A stretch of 64,000 nucleotides of DNA from Dioscorea cayenensis subsp. rotundata (Eukaryota > Streptophyta > Magnoliopsida > Dioscoreales > Dioscoreaceae): positions 22,951,578-23,015,577 of the forward strand of contig NC_052477.1 of assembly GCF_009730915.1 (NCBI RefSeq). Reading direction: 5' to 3'. The position numbers were made by a program, and so were the translations under genes. Positions 1 to 12,710 of the stretch are shown in pieces. Below the pieces are notes generated by a model. It saw only the letters and a list, made by a program, of their open reading frames with translations, was not told where the DNA came from and searched no databases. Positions within the stretch are counted from its first letter, which is position 1. Every line of letters begins with the position of its first letter.

Positions 1-1289
1 GGTTGCCATGTAGTCTAGTTGTGGGGTCAAAAAGTGATAGTAAGAGTTTAATTAATGGATATATGCTGTGTCATAAATATCAAACTCTTAGACAAGTATA
101 ACCACTAAAGATGCCATAAGTCCAGTATATATTTTCCAAAATTTTTTATTTGTCTTGGTTTAAAATGTATCCAAACATAATTTTATACCTATGAGATATT
201 CATGGTAATATTAGGCCTACGATTTATTTATATGCTTCCATATGGTATGGGAATGAACCTTTGACAAATAATGTTCCACTGGTTATTCTCATTGCTAGTC
301 AATTTATGAACTCATCCTTGCATTGCTACATTAGTGTCATCACACAAAGATTGTGAGATTAATAACCATCTCCTTATACTAGAACATATAGAATGTGCCA
401 ATTTTAATGATATCATTAACACCTTATTAATGCTTAATTCATCGACCAGGGATGATTTAGAAATTTAAGTTGCAATAAATCAAGGTCTCGCCGCATGATC
501 TCATCATGGCCTTGAGTCATTATCTAGATTTGTAAGGCTTTTTGATCACTTATATATGCTTCTCAAGCAAGTAAAAACAACAGAAATCTATAAATGAATG
601 TAAATAAATAACATTATCGTATAAAATGCCAATGATAACATGCAAGCGATTGGTTTCTAGGGCTTAATTAACATATCTAACAAGATACACAAAATCCAAT
701 TACTCATTGGAGTGGATGATGATCTAGCACATAATGACGAACAAATGAGGGTTTACCTTTGAAAATTGAATTATTTAACCTGCCTTCCAAACAAAGCCAT
801 ATATATATATATATATATATAGCCAAAGAAATGATTAATTGATACATAGCACCACTTCATCACGGTGAACAACTAAGAGCTAGCCACTCAACCTCACAGA
901 AGCCATGCTGAGTATAACAAACCACACTCAAATGCAAAGAGATGCCAATATTCCAAAACTTTTGTGCTAATGAGCATTAGCTGAGTATATGTTCAGCAGA
1001 CTCGCAAGTGAGCCCACAAAGGCCACATAATGTTGAAGGATCATATTAAAATCAAAGCAAATGATCATAAGTGTATGAGCTTTCAGATAATAATAATAAT
1101 AATAATAATAATATATAATAATAAACCTTAACATATATATATATATATATAGCTAGGGGCTACTTTGATTTTTCAGATAGCACTCAAAACATCCTTTACT
1201 ATTTTAAAATGGTCATATACAGTTGGAGAGATCTAGAGTTTTTGCAAAAGGAGTTACAAATCGAATTAAGAAGAAAGAAGAAAAACAAA
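1..1289. other. AT-rich intergenic DNA, no gene seen
   Basis: No reading frame in this stretch resembles a protein family I recognise. It contains AT dinucleotide runs near 799-822 and an AAT/AT run near 1086-1151. The rest is unremarkable AT-rich plant intergenic DNA. Confidence 0.6.
1086..1151. repeat. AAT and AT microsatellites
   Basis: An AAT trinucleotide run (about 1086-1124) is followed after a short spacer by an AT dinucleotide run (about 1131-1151). Both are seen directly and are likely to vary in length between individuals. Confidence 0.9.
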
Positions 1290-1295
1290 CAGAAG

Positions 1296-1937
1296 CTAGA
1301 ACAGAAAATTAGAAGCAGAACAAATGTCTTCAAGCCAACGGGGACGATCACGCCGTTGAGCAAAGAAAGATAAAAGAGGGTTAGCACTCCCAAAGTGCGC
1401 AAGGTGATCAGCAATGGAGTTTGAGTCGCGAATAATATGCTCAAAGAAGAAGTTGTTCCAAAGCTGGACCAAGCTTTTAATATCCCAAATCAAGGATGAG
1501 AAGCGCCAAGACGTCGTGTTGTTGAAGTTGTTGAGTAATTGAATGGCGTTCCTACAGTCAGAGAAGAGTGCAATCGGCTGCCAACGATTCAAGTAGCAGT
1601 GGTTCACAGCAAGGAGGATTGCCCGCAGCTCAGCTTCCAGAGGACAAGAGCAGGAATCGCCAGCAGCACCTGCAAGTAGAATAGAATGGAAATTAGTGTA
1701 TATAATGAATCCGAAACCAGCCTTACCCGTCAGATGATCCCAAGCAGCATCGGAGGACACAAAGATAGAGAGATTGTCTGTATGGTTGATGTTCAAGTTG
1801 TGTCTGCAAAAGAGATCATTAGCTAGGAAGAAATTATGAACCATGGACCAGGCTTTATCAGGGAGAGAGCTGAAGTTAGGAGTGATCTGTTGAAAAATGA
1901 AGTTGCATCTAGAAGTCCAAATTAACCAAGCAATCAT
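1296..1937 (-). pseudogene. LINE ORF2 C-terminus: RNase H domain
   Basis: A 213-codon open stretch carries a plant LINE RNase H fold (RVT_3 type). The acidic positions expected for RNase H are visible: the first Asp in SSDAAWD, the Glu in AELRAILL, the third in FSDCRNA, and the last in RDSNSIADHLAHF. The first codons (WLIWTSRCNFIF) match the usual end of the zinc-binding RT domain, so this is a continuation of the polyprotein after a frame break and not an independent gene. RNase H removes the RNA strand of the cDNA hybrid during retrotransposition. Confidence 0.8.
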
Positions 1938-2968
1938 GGCAAAAATAGCTCTGATAAAAACAATGTTAAATCGGCAGTTAAAGTTAGAAGTAAGCCAAGA
2001 GCCATTAGCCAGAGAATTGATAGTAGAAGGGTGATCTTATTAAGACAGGTATTATTTAAGTCCAAACCAAGTAAAGTAGAACAAGACTGCAGATTGAAAG
2101 AACCATTAGAGATACAGGACTGAATATTGAAATTATCTATGAGATGCATATTCAAAAAGGTGGGTTTGCGATTGAGGGGAAGGTCCAGCAGCCACGGGTC
2201 CTCCCAAGTATGAGTAGGATTTGGATTGCACACAGAAAGTTTAAAATTAGGCCCAAGGGAGGTTGCAGTTTTAGAAACAGCTTTGTAAAAACAAGAGGAA
2301 GTAGTGTACGAATTGTTGTTCCAAATGCCCAAATTTTGATATTTATGAAGAAAAATAGAGACCCAAACCTTGTCAACTTTGTTAGCAATAGAAAACACAT
2401 GTTTGGCCAAAAGAGCAAGTCTGGCTTTTCTAAGATTGCGCAGGCCAAGTCACCCCTCAAATTTAGGAAGAGTTACAGTGGACCAACCAATGGAATGGAA
2501 ACCACAATCCCTGCCAATCCTACCCCATAGAAAAGAACGAACCAATTTAGAGATGGAGTCCAGGATCGAGTCTTGGAGGTAGAAAATAGATAGAAGGTAG
2601 ATAGGTAGTGAAAAAATGTTGGCATTGATAAGCACGATGCGTCCAGCTTGGGAAATGTTGGAATGATTCCAATTATTGATAGTGGTGGTGGTGTTGTTAA
2701 TTAAAGGTTGGAAATGACTAAAAGGAAGACAGGAAGGAGAAATAGGAGCACCCAGGTAAGTAAAGGGGAATTTCCCAAGTTTAATGCCCAAAATGTTAGC
2801 CATGGATTTAGAGGCTCTCTTATTAAACCAACTAGGGAGGTAAATAGCTGATTTGAGAACGTTGGGATTTTGGCCAGAGATAGTCGCATACAAGTTAAGA
2901 CAAAATAAGGTGTTCCTAGCGGATTGCCGAGAGGCCCTGGTGATGAGGATCAAGTCATCTGCAAACAT
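1934..2968 (-). pseudogene. LINE ORF2 fragment: RT C-terminal half and zinc-binding region
   Basis: The minus-strand frame beginning at 2968 reads MFADDLILITRAS, the catalytic palm motif of LINE reverse transcriptase. It is followed by the usual LGIKLGKFPFTYLGAPI block and the INNWNHSNISQAGRIVLIN segment of plant LINEs. Homology then moves to a second frame (about 2460-1934) with the zf-RVT region. The upstream fingers and the endonuclease domain are absent. The change of frame near 2450 marks it as a pseudogene. Confidence 0.82.
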
Positions 2969-2985
2969 GAGGTGATTAATGTTCC

Positions 2986-3957
2986 TAGAGATCTAGAGGT
3001 TTGCACAAGGATTCAAGGGTGACTAAACCCAAGCATGGGTTGAGCCTTTGGGTTGAGAGTCTTTAGATATTAATGACTGAGAACCTTAATCAACCTATTG
3101 TTTTAATAAACGGAGGGCCCAAAGGTTTGTCTCATAAGATCCTAGATCCTAGATCATAAACCTTGTTAAGCAAATCATAGAAAGGAAGAGATCCATCAAA
3201 ACGCCACTAGTCATTCAATCCATTGTTCCATAGATTAGGCTAGAAAAACATGAGCCTTCCTAGGCCTCATCAGATTTCATATATTAAATGAACCATACTT
3301 AAAAGTAATGACATTAACCAAGATTTTATTATCATCATTCACATAGGAGAACATTTTTTTTAATTTTTTATTTTTTTGCCATAAGAGAGATTTACTATAG
3401 TGATGCTCAAGCCCCTTTTTTCAATAATCTTTAATCACGTTATTATTTTTTTTTTAACATTTATAAGTCACGTTAAAAACTTACACATAGGTAAAGTTAA
3501 TCCCTCAATACGCTTGTGCTTTCACTTTGTGTGAACTGAGGTTCAAATCCAGTCTTTTCAGCATGACATAAACACCTATCTTATATAAGGACCCGGTCCT
3601 AATAGACCAAGTGATAATTGACCAAAATTAATCTTCTACTTTGCAACCTTTTAAATAACTTAAATGTCTCCTTTTTAATAAATTAGTGATTTATTTATTT
3701 TATTAAAAAACTTAGATGGCTCACATTTTTTATAATATTTTTATAAATATGCAATACCTTCGGCAAAGATCTATCCTCTTCATCTTTTTCCAGCAAAAAG
3801 AATATTTTATAAATGATTAATCAAAACTGAGAGATACTTTATATTGATTGTTTGCAAATCGATTGAAACCAGGGTGGCTTTTTTTTTTTTGAATAAAGGG
3901 TAACTATTTTTTTAAATTATTAATAATTCATTTAAATGTTTATAAATATGAGGTATG
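2986..3957. other. Intergenic, no feature recognised
   Basis: AT-rich sequence with homopolymer T runs. No coding homology or obvious terminal repeats were seen. Confidence 0.5.
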
Positions 3958-4258
3958 AATATCAAAATGATAACTCTATTTTGTGTTTTTCGCTTTTTAG
4001 TCCCTCTAATATAAAATCTATCTTTTGGTCCTCGTATTTGCATATTTCATCATTTAGCTGTAAAATTCACCCTTTTGGTTATCGTATTTACACATTATCG
4101 TCCTTTTTGGTCTCTCCTAGAAGAACCAAAATGCTAGATCCGTCAATTGGAGGGACCAAAAGGACAGAAATGTGCAAATACGAGGACAAAAAAGAGAATT
4201 TTATATTAGAGGGACTAAAAAGGTCAAAAACACAAAATAGAGAGACCATTTTGATATT
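3958..4258. mobile_element. Foldback MITE of about 300 bp
   Basis: The two ends are inverted copies of each other. The left end starts AATATCAAAATG and the right end finishes CATTTTGATATT. The pairing continues inward for roughly 100 bp per arm, including the motifs TAGTCCCTCTAATATAAAAT on the left and ATTTTATATTAGAGGGACTA on the right, and a further paired block around GGTCCTCGTATTTGCA. The middle is short, so the whole element can fold into a hairpin. No clear target duplication was found, so the superfamily is unassigned; Mutator-like foldback MITEs look similar. Confidence 0.75.
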
Positions 4259-6330
4259 TTGACTTAAATATAATTACATTTTCTAACATAGAATTCACAT
4301 TGGTGCGACAATTAACATATTTTAACTTACAGTATTGAACTTTTCAATTTTCTATACTTCATAATTTAAACACTAATTTTTAGGTAAATTAATTAACTAG
4401 TTACAAAAATTATAAAAAATAAATCAATTTTATTTATATAATTGTACATATTATAATTATAATATATATATATATATATATGCAGTTTTTTGTTCGTAGA
4501 CAACAAACCCTAATGATTAATTTGGCTGCCATCAATAAAAAACAAAAAAAACAATAGAACACCGTCATTATGGTTTCAAAGTAATAACAAAGTGTATACA
4601 TTACTTCAACATCAATGCATTATATTATTTTATAATTTTCTAAAGTTTTGGTGGATAACTTGCTCATCTTGTCTTATGCATATTGCACTTGTTGGTGTAT
4701 TAGCAAGCATACTATTTAACTATATAACAGGAAATTTGCATATATACCATCATTGAGTTGTATAATTACATATGTATCTCATCTTCATTATATTTAACTA
4801 ATTAAGGGTTTTTACCCTCAGCAATACAGTACCATATATTTTAGATAATATTAAATGACCAAAAATAAACCATAATTTACATATATATACTTGTAAACTT
4901 TTTTTAATGGTCATTAAGTTGATATTTTTGCACAAAACCCAAAAAACTTGTTATTTTAAGGAGAATAATTATCTTAAATGGTAGGGGTAGTTTAGATATT
5001 TTAAAATATATTTTTATTATTTAAATATATTAAAACAAAAATTATATTTTACTTTGGCAAGCCCATTATGTGCAGAAGAATATACACGCGCATAAACAGA
5101 CATATATATATATATATATATATAGAGTATACATATTATATGCAAACTAAACATATTATTTGGGCCTAATTCAACCCAAACCAAGCATATTAAGCTTTTT
5201 AGTTATATCACATGTATATAATATGTTTTGGTTTTCAACAAACATAGTATCATAGCTTGATTTATTTGATTTGTTTACGATATGACTAATAATGAACTAG
5301 ATCTACCAAGGGGTTATGTTAAAGTAACTTATAGCCTCGCATTAGTTAATTAGAAAATATAGAACTGAATATATAAGTTTATGTATCTTATTTTATCAAC
5401 TTAAGCTTTTTGGTTGAGCCAGGCTTAAATAATATGTTGGTTTTCATCAAGCATATGCATAATGAGTTTGAAGGTTATAATGATGGAGAGTGCACTCATG
5501 TAAATTCCTTTTTTACATGAAGGCAAAGAAAGTGATGACTTGTTGAGAACAAAAATAATGAGAGCTAATAATGCTTGGGAAATGGTGCAATTTAGTGCAT
5601 ATATTCCTAATGTGTTAAAGAATATAAAATCAACTATCAACTTTAATTAGCTAAAGTTTCCTTAAAAGACATGGCTATATAAACTTTATTATATACTTAA
5701 AACGTTTATAACTAATGGCTCTATTAAGGACTTGATAAAAGCCATTCAATTTATTGGGTTAAATAGTATTCCATCGTTTGTGCCAACATCCACTAATTAT
5801 TCCTCTGATACCACTTTAGTTTTCAATCAGTTTAAGAATACTAACCTAGCTCTTAATTAATATTGGTCATCCCTCACAATTGCGGCAAAGACACCCACTA
5901 TTTCATCCCTTATCCTTTGGTTATTCACAGTAGATGATTTTGTTATATGTGTGAAGCCTTTCCTTCCAATTATGGATCCAGTTCCAACTGAGTTAGTAAA
6001 ACCTGTTACCAAGAAAGTGAAGAAAAGAAGGGATATGTAAGTTTGAACTCCCATAAAAATTCTTCGCATTACTTGTGGTGGACAACACAACTCATGAATT
6101 TGAAATTTTTGTATAATTGATGGAATAAAAAAACAACTTACAACAACTTACATACCTTAACTTAACAGAGTTTGTGACTAAAAATATCACATCATCTTGA
6201 AAATAGTGCTAAGCTTTTTGATGGGGTGTGACATTTCAAAAACCTTTTGGCTTGAAGCATCATTCATGTTTTAAATAAAACCAGTACTTATTGTTTAAAA
6301 TATGATACTGAAAGAAACATAGAGTTAACA
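4259..6330. other. AT-rich intergenic DNA
   Basis: TA runs occur near 4461-4482 and 5101-5124. Short open frames (for example near 5425-5640 and 5857-6090) show no family resemblance. Nothing else can be supported. Confidence 0.5.
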
Positions 6331-6610
6331 AAAACTAAATGTAGATCATTTTAGAATTTTTGGATGTGTTGTCTATACTTATATTTAAGACTAAAAGAGG
6401 AAAAAGCTAGATAACAAGGGGAAAAATGCATATTCTTGGCATTAATGATCAATCAAAAGTCTATAGACTATATAATATTAACAGTGGGTAAATTATGATA
6501 AATCGAGATGTTATCTTTGGGAAATCCTTCGAATGGAGCATTAATGTTGTTAAATAGCAAATTTCTGCTGATTTTGATGAAGAAAATGAATATGAAAAGC
6601 ATTTGTTAGA
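6331..6610 (+). pseudogene. Copia polyprotein relic (region after integrase)
   Basis: Translating from about 6334 gives KLNVDHFRIFGCVVY, then KRKKLDNKGK, then DQSKVYRLYN and INRDVIFG. This order is the conserved block between integrase and reverse transcriptase in Ty1/Copia polyproteins, where it reads roughly FGC..., K..KLD.KG, S..YRLYNP, SRDV.F. Several in-frame stops and small shifts interrupt it. No flanking LTRs were recognised, so it is a short, old fragment. Confidence 0.7.
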
Positions 6611-7597
6611 AAAAAAATTAACCACAATTAATTCTAGTAGCAATACAAGAAAAGTAGCAATGTCAGCATGTTTAAAGAAGATTTGTATAAGTGACTAATT
6701 ATAAGGTAAGTGATTGATACTGATTAATATAAGAATCCATTTATGCATTTTACCTGTTACTATGTTAGACATAATATTTTTGTTAATACAGCTATTTATA
6801 TATTGTAGATATTAAAACCTGTTACTATAGCTTAACTCATTCCATTCATGTGGTACTATAGAAGATTATTGTAGCTTTTTTGTTATAGACCCAAGAGAAA
6901 GTTTCTCAAATTAATCTTCATCTAGAAAAGGGAAGAGATGGTAGGGTTGAGATGGGGAAAAAGGTATTTGAAGGGCTGAGAGACTAGAGGAAAAGGAGAA
7001 GAAGAAGAAGAGGTAGAGAGAGGTGCTTGGTAGCTCATAATAGGTACGCGGGTTAGGGTTAGTGGTTGTTCTCTATTCTCTAATTATTGTATATTTTTTT
7101 TTTACTCTTTTAAACTTTATGTTTAAGTGTGTATAAATAGTTATTACATGTTAAAGTAGTATAAATCTTGAATATCCTTTTTGTTTCCCTATTTTGGAGA
7201 ATTTGCGATTTTAGTTATAGTTGAATTTTGAATTTTCATTGTTTATGGCTACCCATATAGATAAGAGAATGAAAGAGTCATGCGTTTGATTATATATTGA
7301 TATCGGAAGTTTATATATGTAAGGCATGAATTACTGCATGTTGACTCATGGAGTTATAAGGACAAAGATACTCTTGAAATAGCAAAAAAATTACTTCATT
7401 CTTGGGGGCTTAGAGGCAGAATTTGATGAAGAGAAGAATATGAAAGTTGTGGTGTATGGTCATAAATAGATAGCTGCAAAATTTCAAATTTGTTGGACGT
7501 ATAGTTTTCAAATGATGATATTTCAAAGGAACCTATCTTGGGTTTCTCCTCTATGCATGATCTTTAGGTTTTGTAGGTTTTTCTTAATCATTGAGAC

Positions 7598-7640
7598 TAG
7601 TGGCGGAGCCAGAAATTATATAGAGGGGGGACTACAAGTT
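7598..7640 (+). mobile_element. hAT-like terminal motif (one end only)
   Basis: TAGTGGCGGAGCCAG matches the terminal motif of the non-autonomous hAT at 38632-39829 (CAGTGGCAGAACCA on one side and its inverted form CAGTGGCGGAACCA on the other). In both elements a run of Gs follows shortly after. A matching right end was not found, so this is either truncated or badly decayed. Confidence 0.4.
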
Positions 7641-8740
7641 TTAAAATAATTAATTAACAAAATTTTTAAATTATAAATACATTTAAATTTTTTTATAACA
7701 ATAAGTAAATTCTAAGAGAAATAATTAAAATTAATTAATATATCAAAATAAATATTTTTATCAAAATTTGGATTTTTTTATGATTATGACTCAAAGATGG
7801 CTTAAGATAACTAGAGGTTTTGAGATGTTTGTTTATTTTTTCACATACTACTAAACTCATAAAATGCACAAGCTTTTATTTATAATTAAAAGAAATACAT
7901 ATTATATTAATTTTGGAGAAATAAATGCATGAAAAGCCATTACAAAGATCATAATAGAATTTTAAAAAGTTAGTTAAAGAACATATGGCTGATTAAGTAT
8001 TAAAATAAAATATTTAATATTTTTAAAATCTAAAAATTAACTCAAATTAAATTACATTGATTAAATATTAAATTAAAATATTTTTTTATTATAGTAATTA
8101 TTGATAGTCTTTCAAAATTTGATTTTTTTTTAATTATTATTAAAAATATCTAAAGATAAGGATTTAAAAAAATAAAGGGCCTAAAGTAATTCCTTCATTA
8201 GACATACCCTTGAGTTGATATTGTTCTAATTTATAATTATGAAAATATAGATAAAATTTTAAATTAAAAATATTCTCATTTGCAAAACATTTATCTCAAT
8301 TCATTTAAATAATTTTTTAAAAATTTAATTTTTAAAAATTATATACATTTAAGATTTTAGTAATTACAAAATAAACTAATATTTAAATATTATTGAAAAA
8401 TAATAACTTTCATGTAAACTTCTATATAAATTAATCATAATTTAAAATAAAATAATTTATTTACTAAATCAAAGCTTTAATATTTCTCCAATCTCTAAAT
8501 CAATGCACACTAATCAATTATACATATTTTTACAAATTTTCTCAAAATATTTAAAAATAACAATTTTAACAAAAACATCTAATAAATGAGAAATAAAAAA
8601 AATTAAATCAAATTATTCAACTGAAAAAAAAATAATGAAATATAAAATATAAAAATATATAAAGATAAAAAATTATAAATTATAAAATATATTTACATAT
8701 ATCTAAAAAATAAGAAATAAATAAAAACAAAACTTTGAAA

Positions 8741-8895
8741 TGGGCGGCGGAAGGAAGGGGGAGGAGGCTGAGGAGCGGAAGGGGGGTGAGGGAAGAGGGG
8801 GGCGAGCGAGGGTGGAGGGGAGGCGAGGAGCAAAGGGGCCAATAGATCCCGCCGGCGACGGGAGGCGGCCGCCCTCGCCGCCTCCGCCTCCCGAT
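8741..8895. other. G-rich island
   Basis: An abrupt block of mostly G with A on the plus strand sits in DNA that is otherwise nearly pure AT. It has many runs of three to six Gs and ends in CG-rich triplets (GCCGGCGACGG, GCGGCCGCC). The minus-strand frame gives a low-complexity Pro/Arg/Ala peptide with no family resemblance. It may be the GC-rich end of a decayed transposon, because similar G-rich DNA occurs inside the hAT at 38632-39829. Confidence 0.6.
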
Positions 8896-10930
8896 TGAGA
8901 CCCGAAATCAATGGAGTGCCAAACAAGACAATTGTTCCGGATTGTCTTAACTTATTGTTTGCAAAATTTCACTATATTTGGAGATATAACTTGGAATATA
9001 CATATGTTTGAACTACAGGTGTGCAATGATAATGTGAGATTCAAATTACTGGTATAAACTGAGGAGAGTGCTCTAAATTTCAAGGAATTTTTACATGAGC
9101 TAGTCAAATGAAATTGTTTTCTTAGAAACAAGAATCATTTTATTAAGAAAAGTTTAAGAAAAGTGTAAAGGTTGAAAGATATATGTATAGGTTAAACTCA
9201 TGTTTACATCGACGACATTGATAGAAGTTTAAGTATTTGGAAGGATTTTACAGTTATGTTTGTTGGGTGAGAGATAGCTCCGAATGAGTTATTTATTTAT
9301 TTACTTTTTAAAACAAGCTCATATGCTTTAATAAATCATGTTATATTTATTATGCAAGTGACCTGGAATTGAGATTTTTTTTTTTTTAGTTAAAATGGTT
9401 AAAATGTAACCATTGGATTATATGTGTTTATTTAGCTAAATGTGTTGAAATTGCATGATGGTTAGATGGAGTTCATTGTGCATGAAAGGGTTTGAATTCA
9501 TGTTTTGATACATGATATTAAAATGTTAAAACGGGTTGGATGTATGGTTATGAATAGTAAAGTGATGACAAATAAAAGGTGCAAATGATCTACGGTGCTC
9601 AGTAATTAACCCTAATGAGGTTTTTAATAGAAGCTTATGCCCTGTTTGGATGATTATTGACCCTAATGGATACCCATGTTTGGGTAACCATCAGGGTGGA
9701 ATGATTACCCCTTATAAAGTAATTGGATGGCTGTCACCAGGGTAATAGCAATTACCTCCAATATTGGGGGTAATGGCCATTCACCCCTCACGAAAACACC
9801 ATACTGCCCTTAATAAATAACATTTTCATCTCTCTCTCACATTTTGTCCTCCCTAATATCCAACGATTCTCACATTTTCATCTCTTCTCTGGGCCTCATT
9901 CAGATCATCACATCATCATCAAAGCTTCAACCAAATCTCTTGATTTTTCCTGCGCGACTAGTCTCTCTCTCTCAGATTAGCATTTGGTTCGAAACTTTGG
10001 TTCAATCTCTCACTAGTTTTTCTTCCGACACATCATTGACGCTTATTCTATCCTTCCCCAAATGTGAGGCTTTTCAAAGTACATGTAGATCTATTGTTAT
10101 TAATGTAGAGTTAGAGAAATTGCTTCTAAAATTCATGTAGATCTATAGCTTGTTAATGTAAGGTTAGCTTCTAAAATTCATGAAATTTTTTTCTAACCAG
10201 GTAGATCATTCACAATATCTTTTATGGTTTTTCTTTTTTCTTTGATTTTTGTGTTTCTCCTGGAATTATCACTGCAACATTAAAGAAGACATTGTGATTG
10301 CTCTCTCACAAAAAAGTTGTATGATCTATTAGTATTTTCATGATATATTATCTTATTTTGATAAAGATTTGAGATGTAATTTGAAAATCCATGAGAAGAT
10401 TCATAACCATCTATTTATGCTATAGGCTTGAAAATACAACTGGTGTAGGAGAGGAATTTTCATTATAAAAGATCCCGACCGACGCCTTTCTTATCAAAGG
10501 CTTCATCCCCCAAAAAAAGCATGGGTTTTCTTTTTCAATTTGAATTTTGATGGAATGATGTATCTGATGCATACCATGGCCCATGTGCAGAAGCACTATG
10601 TCCTGAGACATGTTTTTTGCTTTTCTTTCCAATCATAGGCACTTTAGCTCAATTGGTGAGTTACATTTTCTAGTAAGGTACAATTAAATATATATCGATT
10701 ATATTTTTTATTCAAAAAATTTTTAAAAGAGTTTGTCTTGATAAAGTTTGTTATTTAATTTCACATAGAGTTTATTCTCATATATATCAATAGAGTTTGT
10801 TTTTATTTATAGATTTTGTCTTCATAGACTTTGTTAGAAACTTTCCAAAGAGTTTGCCTTCATAGACTTTGTTTTCTAACAATTTTTTATGCCTGTGTAT
10901 TGCTAGTTGTGATAACTTTATTTTTGTCTT

Positions 10931-11029
10931 TGCATATTCTAGGGGTTTGGTATGCTCTAGTGGCTAGCAATGAACATGCTGTTAAGGAAATTGCATATTC
11001 TAGGGAGTCGGTATGCTCTAGTGGCTTTT
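10931..11029 (+). repeat. Short tandem duplication inside the Harbinger element
   Basis: A segment beginning TTGCATATTCTAGGG and containing GGTATGCTCTAGTGGCT occurs twice with a period of about 61 bp (near 10931 and 10992). The copies differ by a few bases. Confidence 0.75.
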
Positions 11030-11391
11030 GAATCCTTTCATATTCTTGTGTATATGTTTTTCTGGTAGCAATTATTATTTAAAGCAAATTTCTTTTAATT
11101 TTTTACAAAGTAAAATAATAAAATAACAAATGAGGTTTAGGAACTCATGTGTGTCATCGTTATTTTAGATATGGAGGCCATTCACAAAACCGGTTGTATT
11201 TTCCAATGTACACGTACTATTTTTACGTTCTAAACGTCATGACCAGTGCATGTGCAAGAAAACAACGCAATGATAGAAATAAAGGAATTCAATGTGAAAT
11301 TGGGTCAACATCAATTAGGCATTAGAAACAATACGAGTATTTGAAACAAGTGGTTTATGAAAGCGACATTAAATGCATTAATAAACTATGA

Positions 11392-12524
11392 ATGGATCGT
11401 TATTGCTTTCTTAATTATGCCAATTGCTGACCATGTTTGGTGGGTTAAGAGGCATGAGAAATGTATTAGTTGAAGAGATGGTTGCAATGTTTCTAAACAT
11501 TGTAGCACACCATGTACAAAATAGGGTAATCAAATTTGACTTCCTGCGATCTACCAAAACAGTTAGTCGTTATTTTTATGCTGTACTGAAGTCAATTATT
11601 CTTTGCCATAGTATACTGTTGAAAAAACCTGAACCCGTTCCAAAAAATTCAAATGATCCTAGATGGAAGTGGTTTAAGGTAGCACCCTTTAGGTTAAATT
11701 TTTTTATTTTTTTTATTTTTTTACCTTTCTTTATCGTAGTGGATAAGTACTAATTTGTTTTCTCCCTACCATAGAATTGTCTTAGCGTATTAGATGGGAC
11801 ACATATTAGAGTAAATATGCTGAAAGTTGATCGACCATGATATATAGCAAGGAAATCTGAAATAACTACCAATGTACTCGGTGTCTGTAGTCAAGACATG
11901 CAATTTACATATGTCTTGGTGAGTTGGGAAGGTTCAGCACATGATGGCCGGATTCTTAGAGATGCTATTACGAAGCCTAATGGATTAAAAGTTCCAAATG
12001 GTAAATATAGTATGTTTTAATTGCCTTTGAAATCCTTCTTGCAATCAAATTGTACCTAACATCAACATATGTGTGCATCTAGGTTTCTATTACTTGATTC
12101 AATTCTGGATATGCGAATTATCTAGAATTTCTTGCACCTTTTCTAGGTCAACATTATCCCTTAAATTCTTGGCATGATGGCCATCGTCCAATAACACCTG
12201 AGGAGTTTTTTTAGCATGAAACATGCAAGCGCTAGAAAAGTGATCAAGGGGACATTTGGTCTTCTAAAAATTCTATGAAAAATCCTGTCAAGTCCAAGTT
12301 TCTACAATATAACCACACGATGCCGTATTAGTAATGCATGTTGTTTCTTGCACAATTTTATTAGAAGAGAAATGACAGAAGATCTTGCAGAGGAAGAGGT
12401 TGACCCTTTGCCCTTGGAGGAAAATAATCTAGATGAAGCCGATAACATCACATCTGTTGAACCAACTGATGAATGGACTCAATTTAGACTTAACAATGCC
12501 TTAGAAATGTTTAGCACATCATAG
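11392..12524 (+). pseudogene. PIF/Harbinger (HARBI1-like) transposase, broken
   Basis: This is the DDE nuclease of the Harbinger element. The frame from 11424 reads VEEMVAMFLNIVAHHVQNRV and KTVSRYFYAVLKS, then LLKKPEPVPKNS, all hallmark blocks of plant HARBI1-like proteins. After an intron (about 11680-11774) come LDGTHIRVNM with the first catalytic Asp, and VLGVCSQDMQF. A second intron (about 12002-12082) precedes the badly shifted region that should hold the second Asp, then HDGHRPITPEEFF and FGLLK, and the C-terminal CCLLHNFIRREM. Defects are a shift near 11415, a stop where an Arg is expected after KVDRP, shifts near 12100 and 12210, and a Lys in place of the expected third catalytic acid before FGLLK. 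No function is expected. Confidence 0.85.
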
Positions 12525-12710
12525 TCACATTGATTTTGTTATTAAATACTAACGCAACATATGATTTTAATAACAAAAATGAGAAATATTGTAGTATGAT
12601 TTAACATACTACAATATTCAATGTTACTCTTGTTTCTACTTGGTTGTGTTTTGTATGTTAAATCATCATTTCCCCTACATGTGTTTTTTTTTCTTTTTTA
12701 TTATTGTAGT

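Larger units (their letters stand above)
1290..2985 (-). mobile_element. LINE (non-LTR retrotransposon), 5'-truncated
   Basis: Read on the minus strand, this is the 3' half of a plant LINE ORF2. It starts inside the reverse transcriptase at the FADD box (near 2960), continues through the RT thumb region and the zinc-binding RT domain, and ends in an RNase H domain. Homology starts abruptly near 2985, as expected for 5' truncation during target-primed reverse transcription. I could not find a clear poly(A) tail (poly-T on the plus strand) or a target-site duplication, so the 3' boundary near 1290 is only the end of the coding homology. The frame is broken between RT and RNase H, so the copy is dead. 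Confidence 0.85.
6611..9637. other. Intergenic DNA with TE scraps
   Basis: No gene was recognised. The part from about 7600 to 8740 is extremely AT-rich and begins with a hAT-like terminal motif. A sharp G-rich block follows at 8741-8895. The stretch 8930-9637 shows no features. Confidence 0.45.

Noticed and set aside
8693..8926. Minus-strand frame of 77 codons over the G-rich island
   Set aside because: Low-complexity Pro/Ala/Arg text caused by base composition, with no family resemblance.
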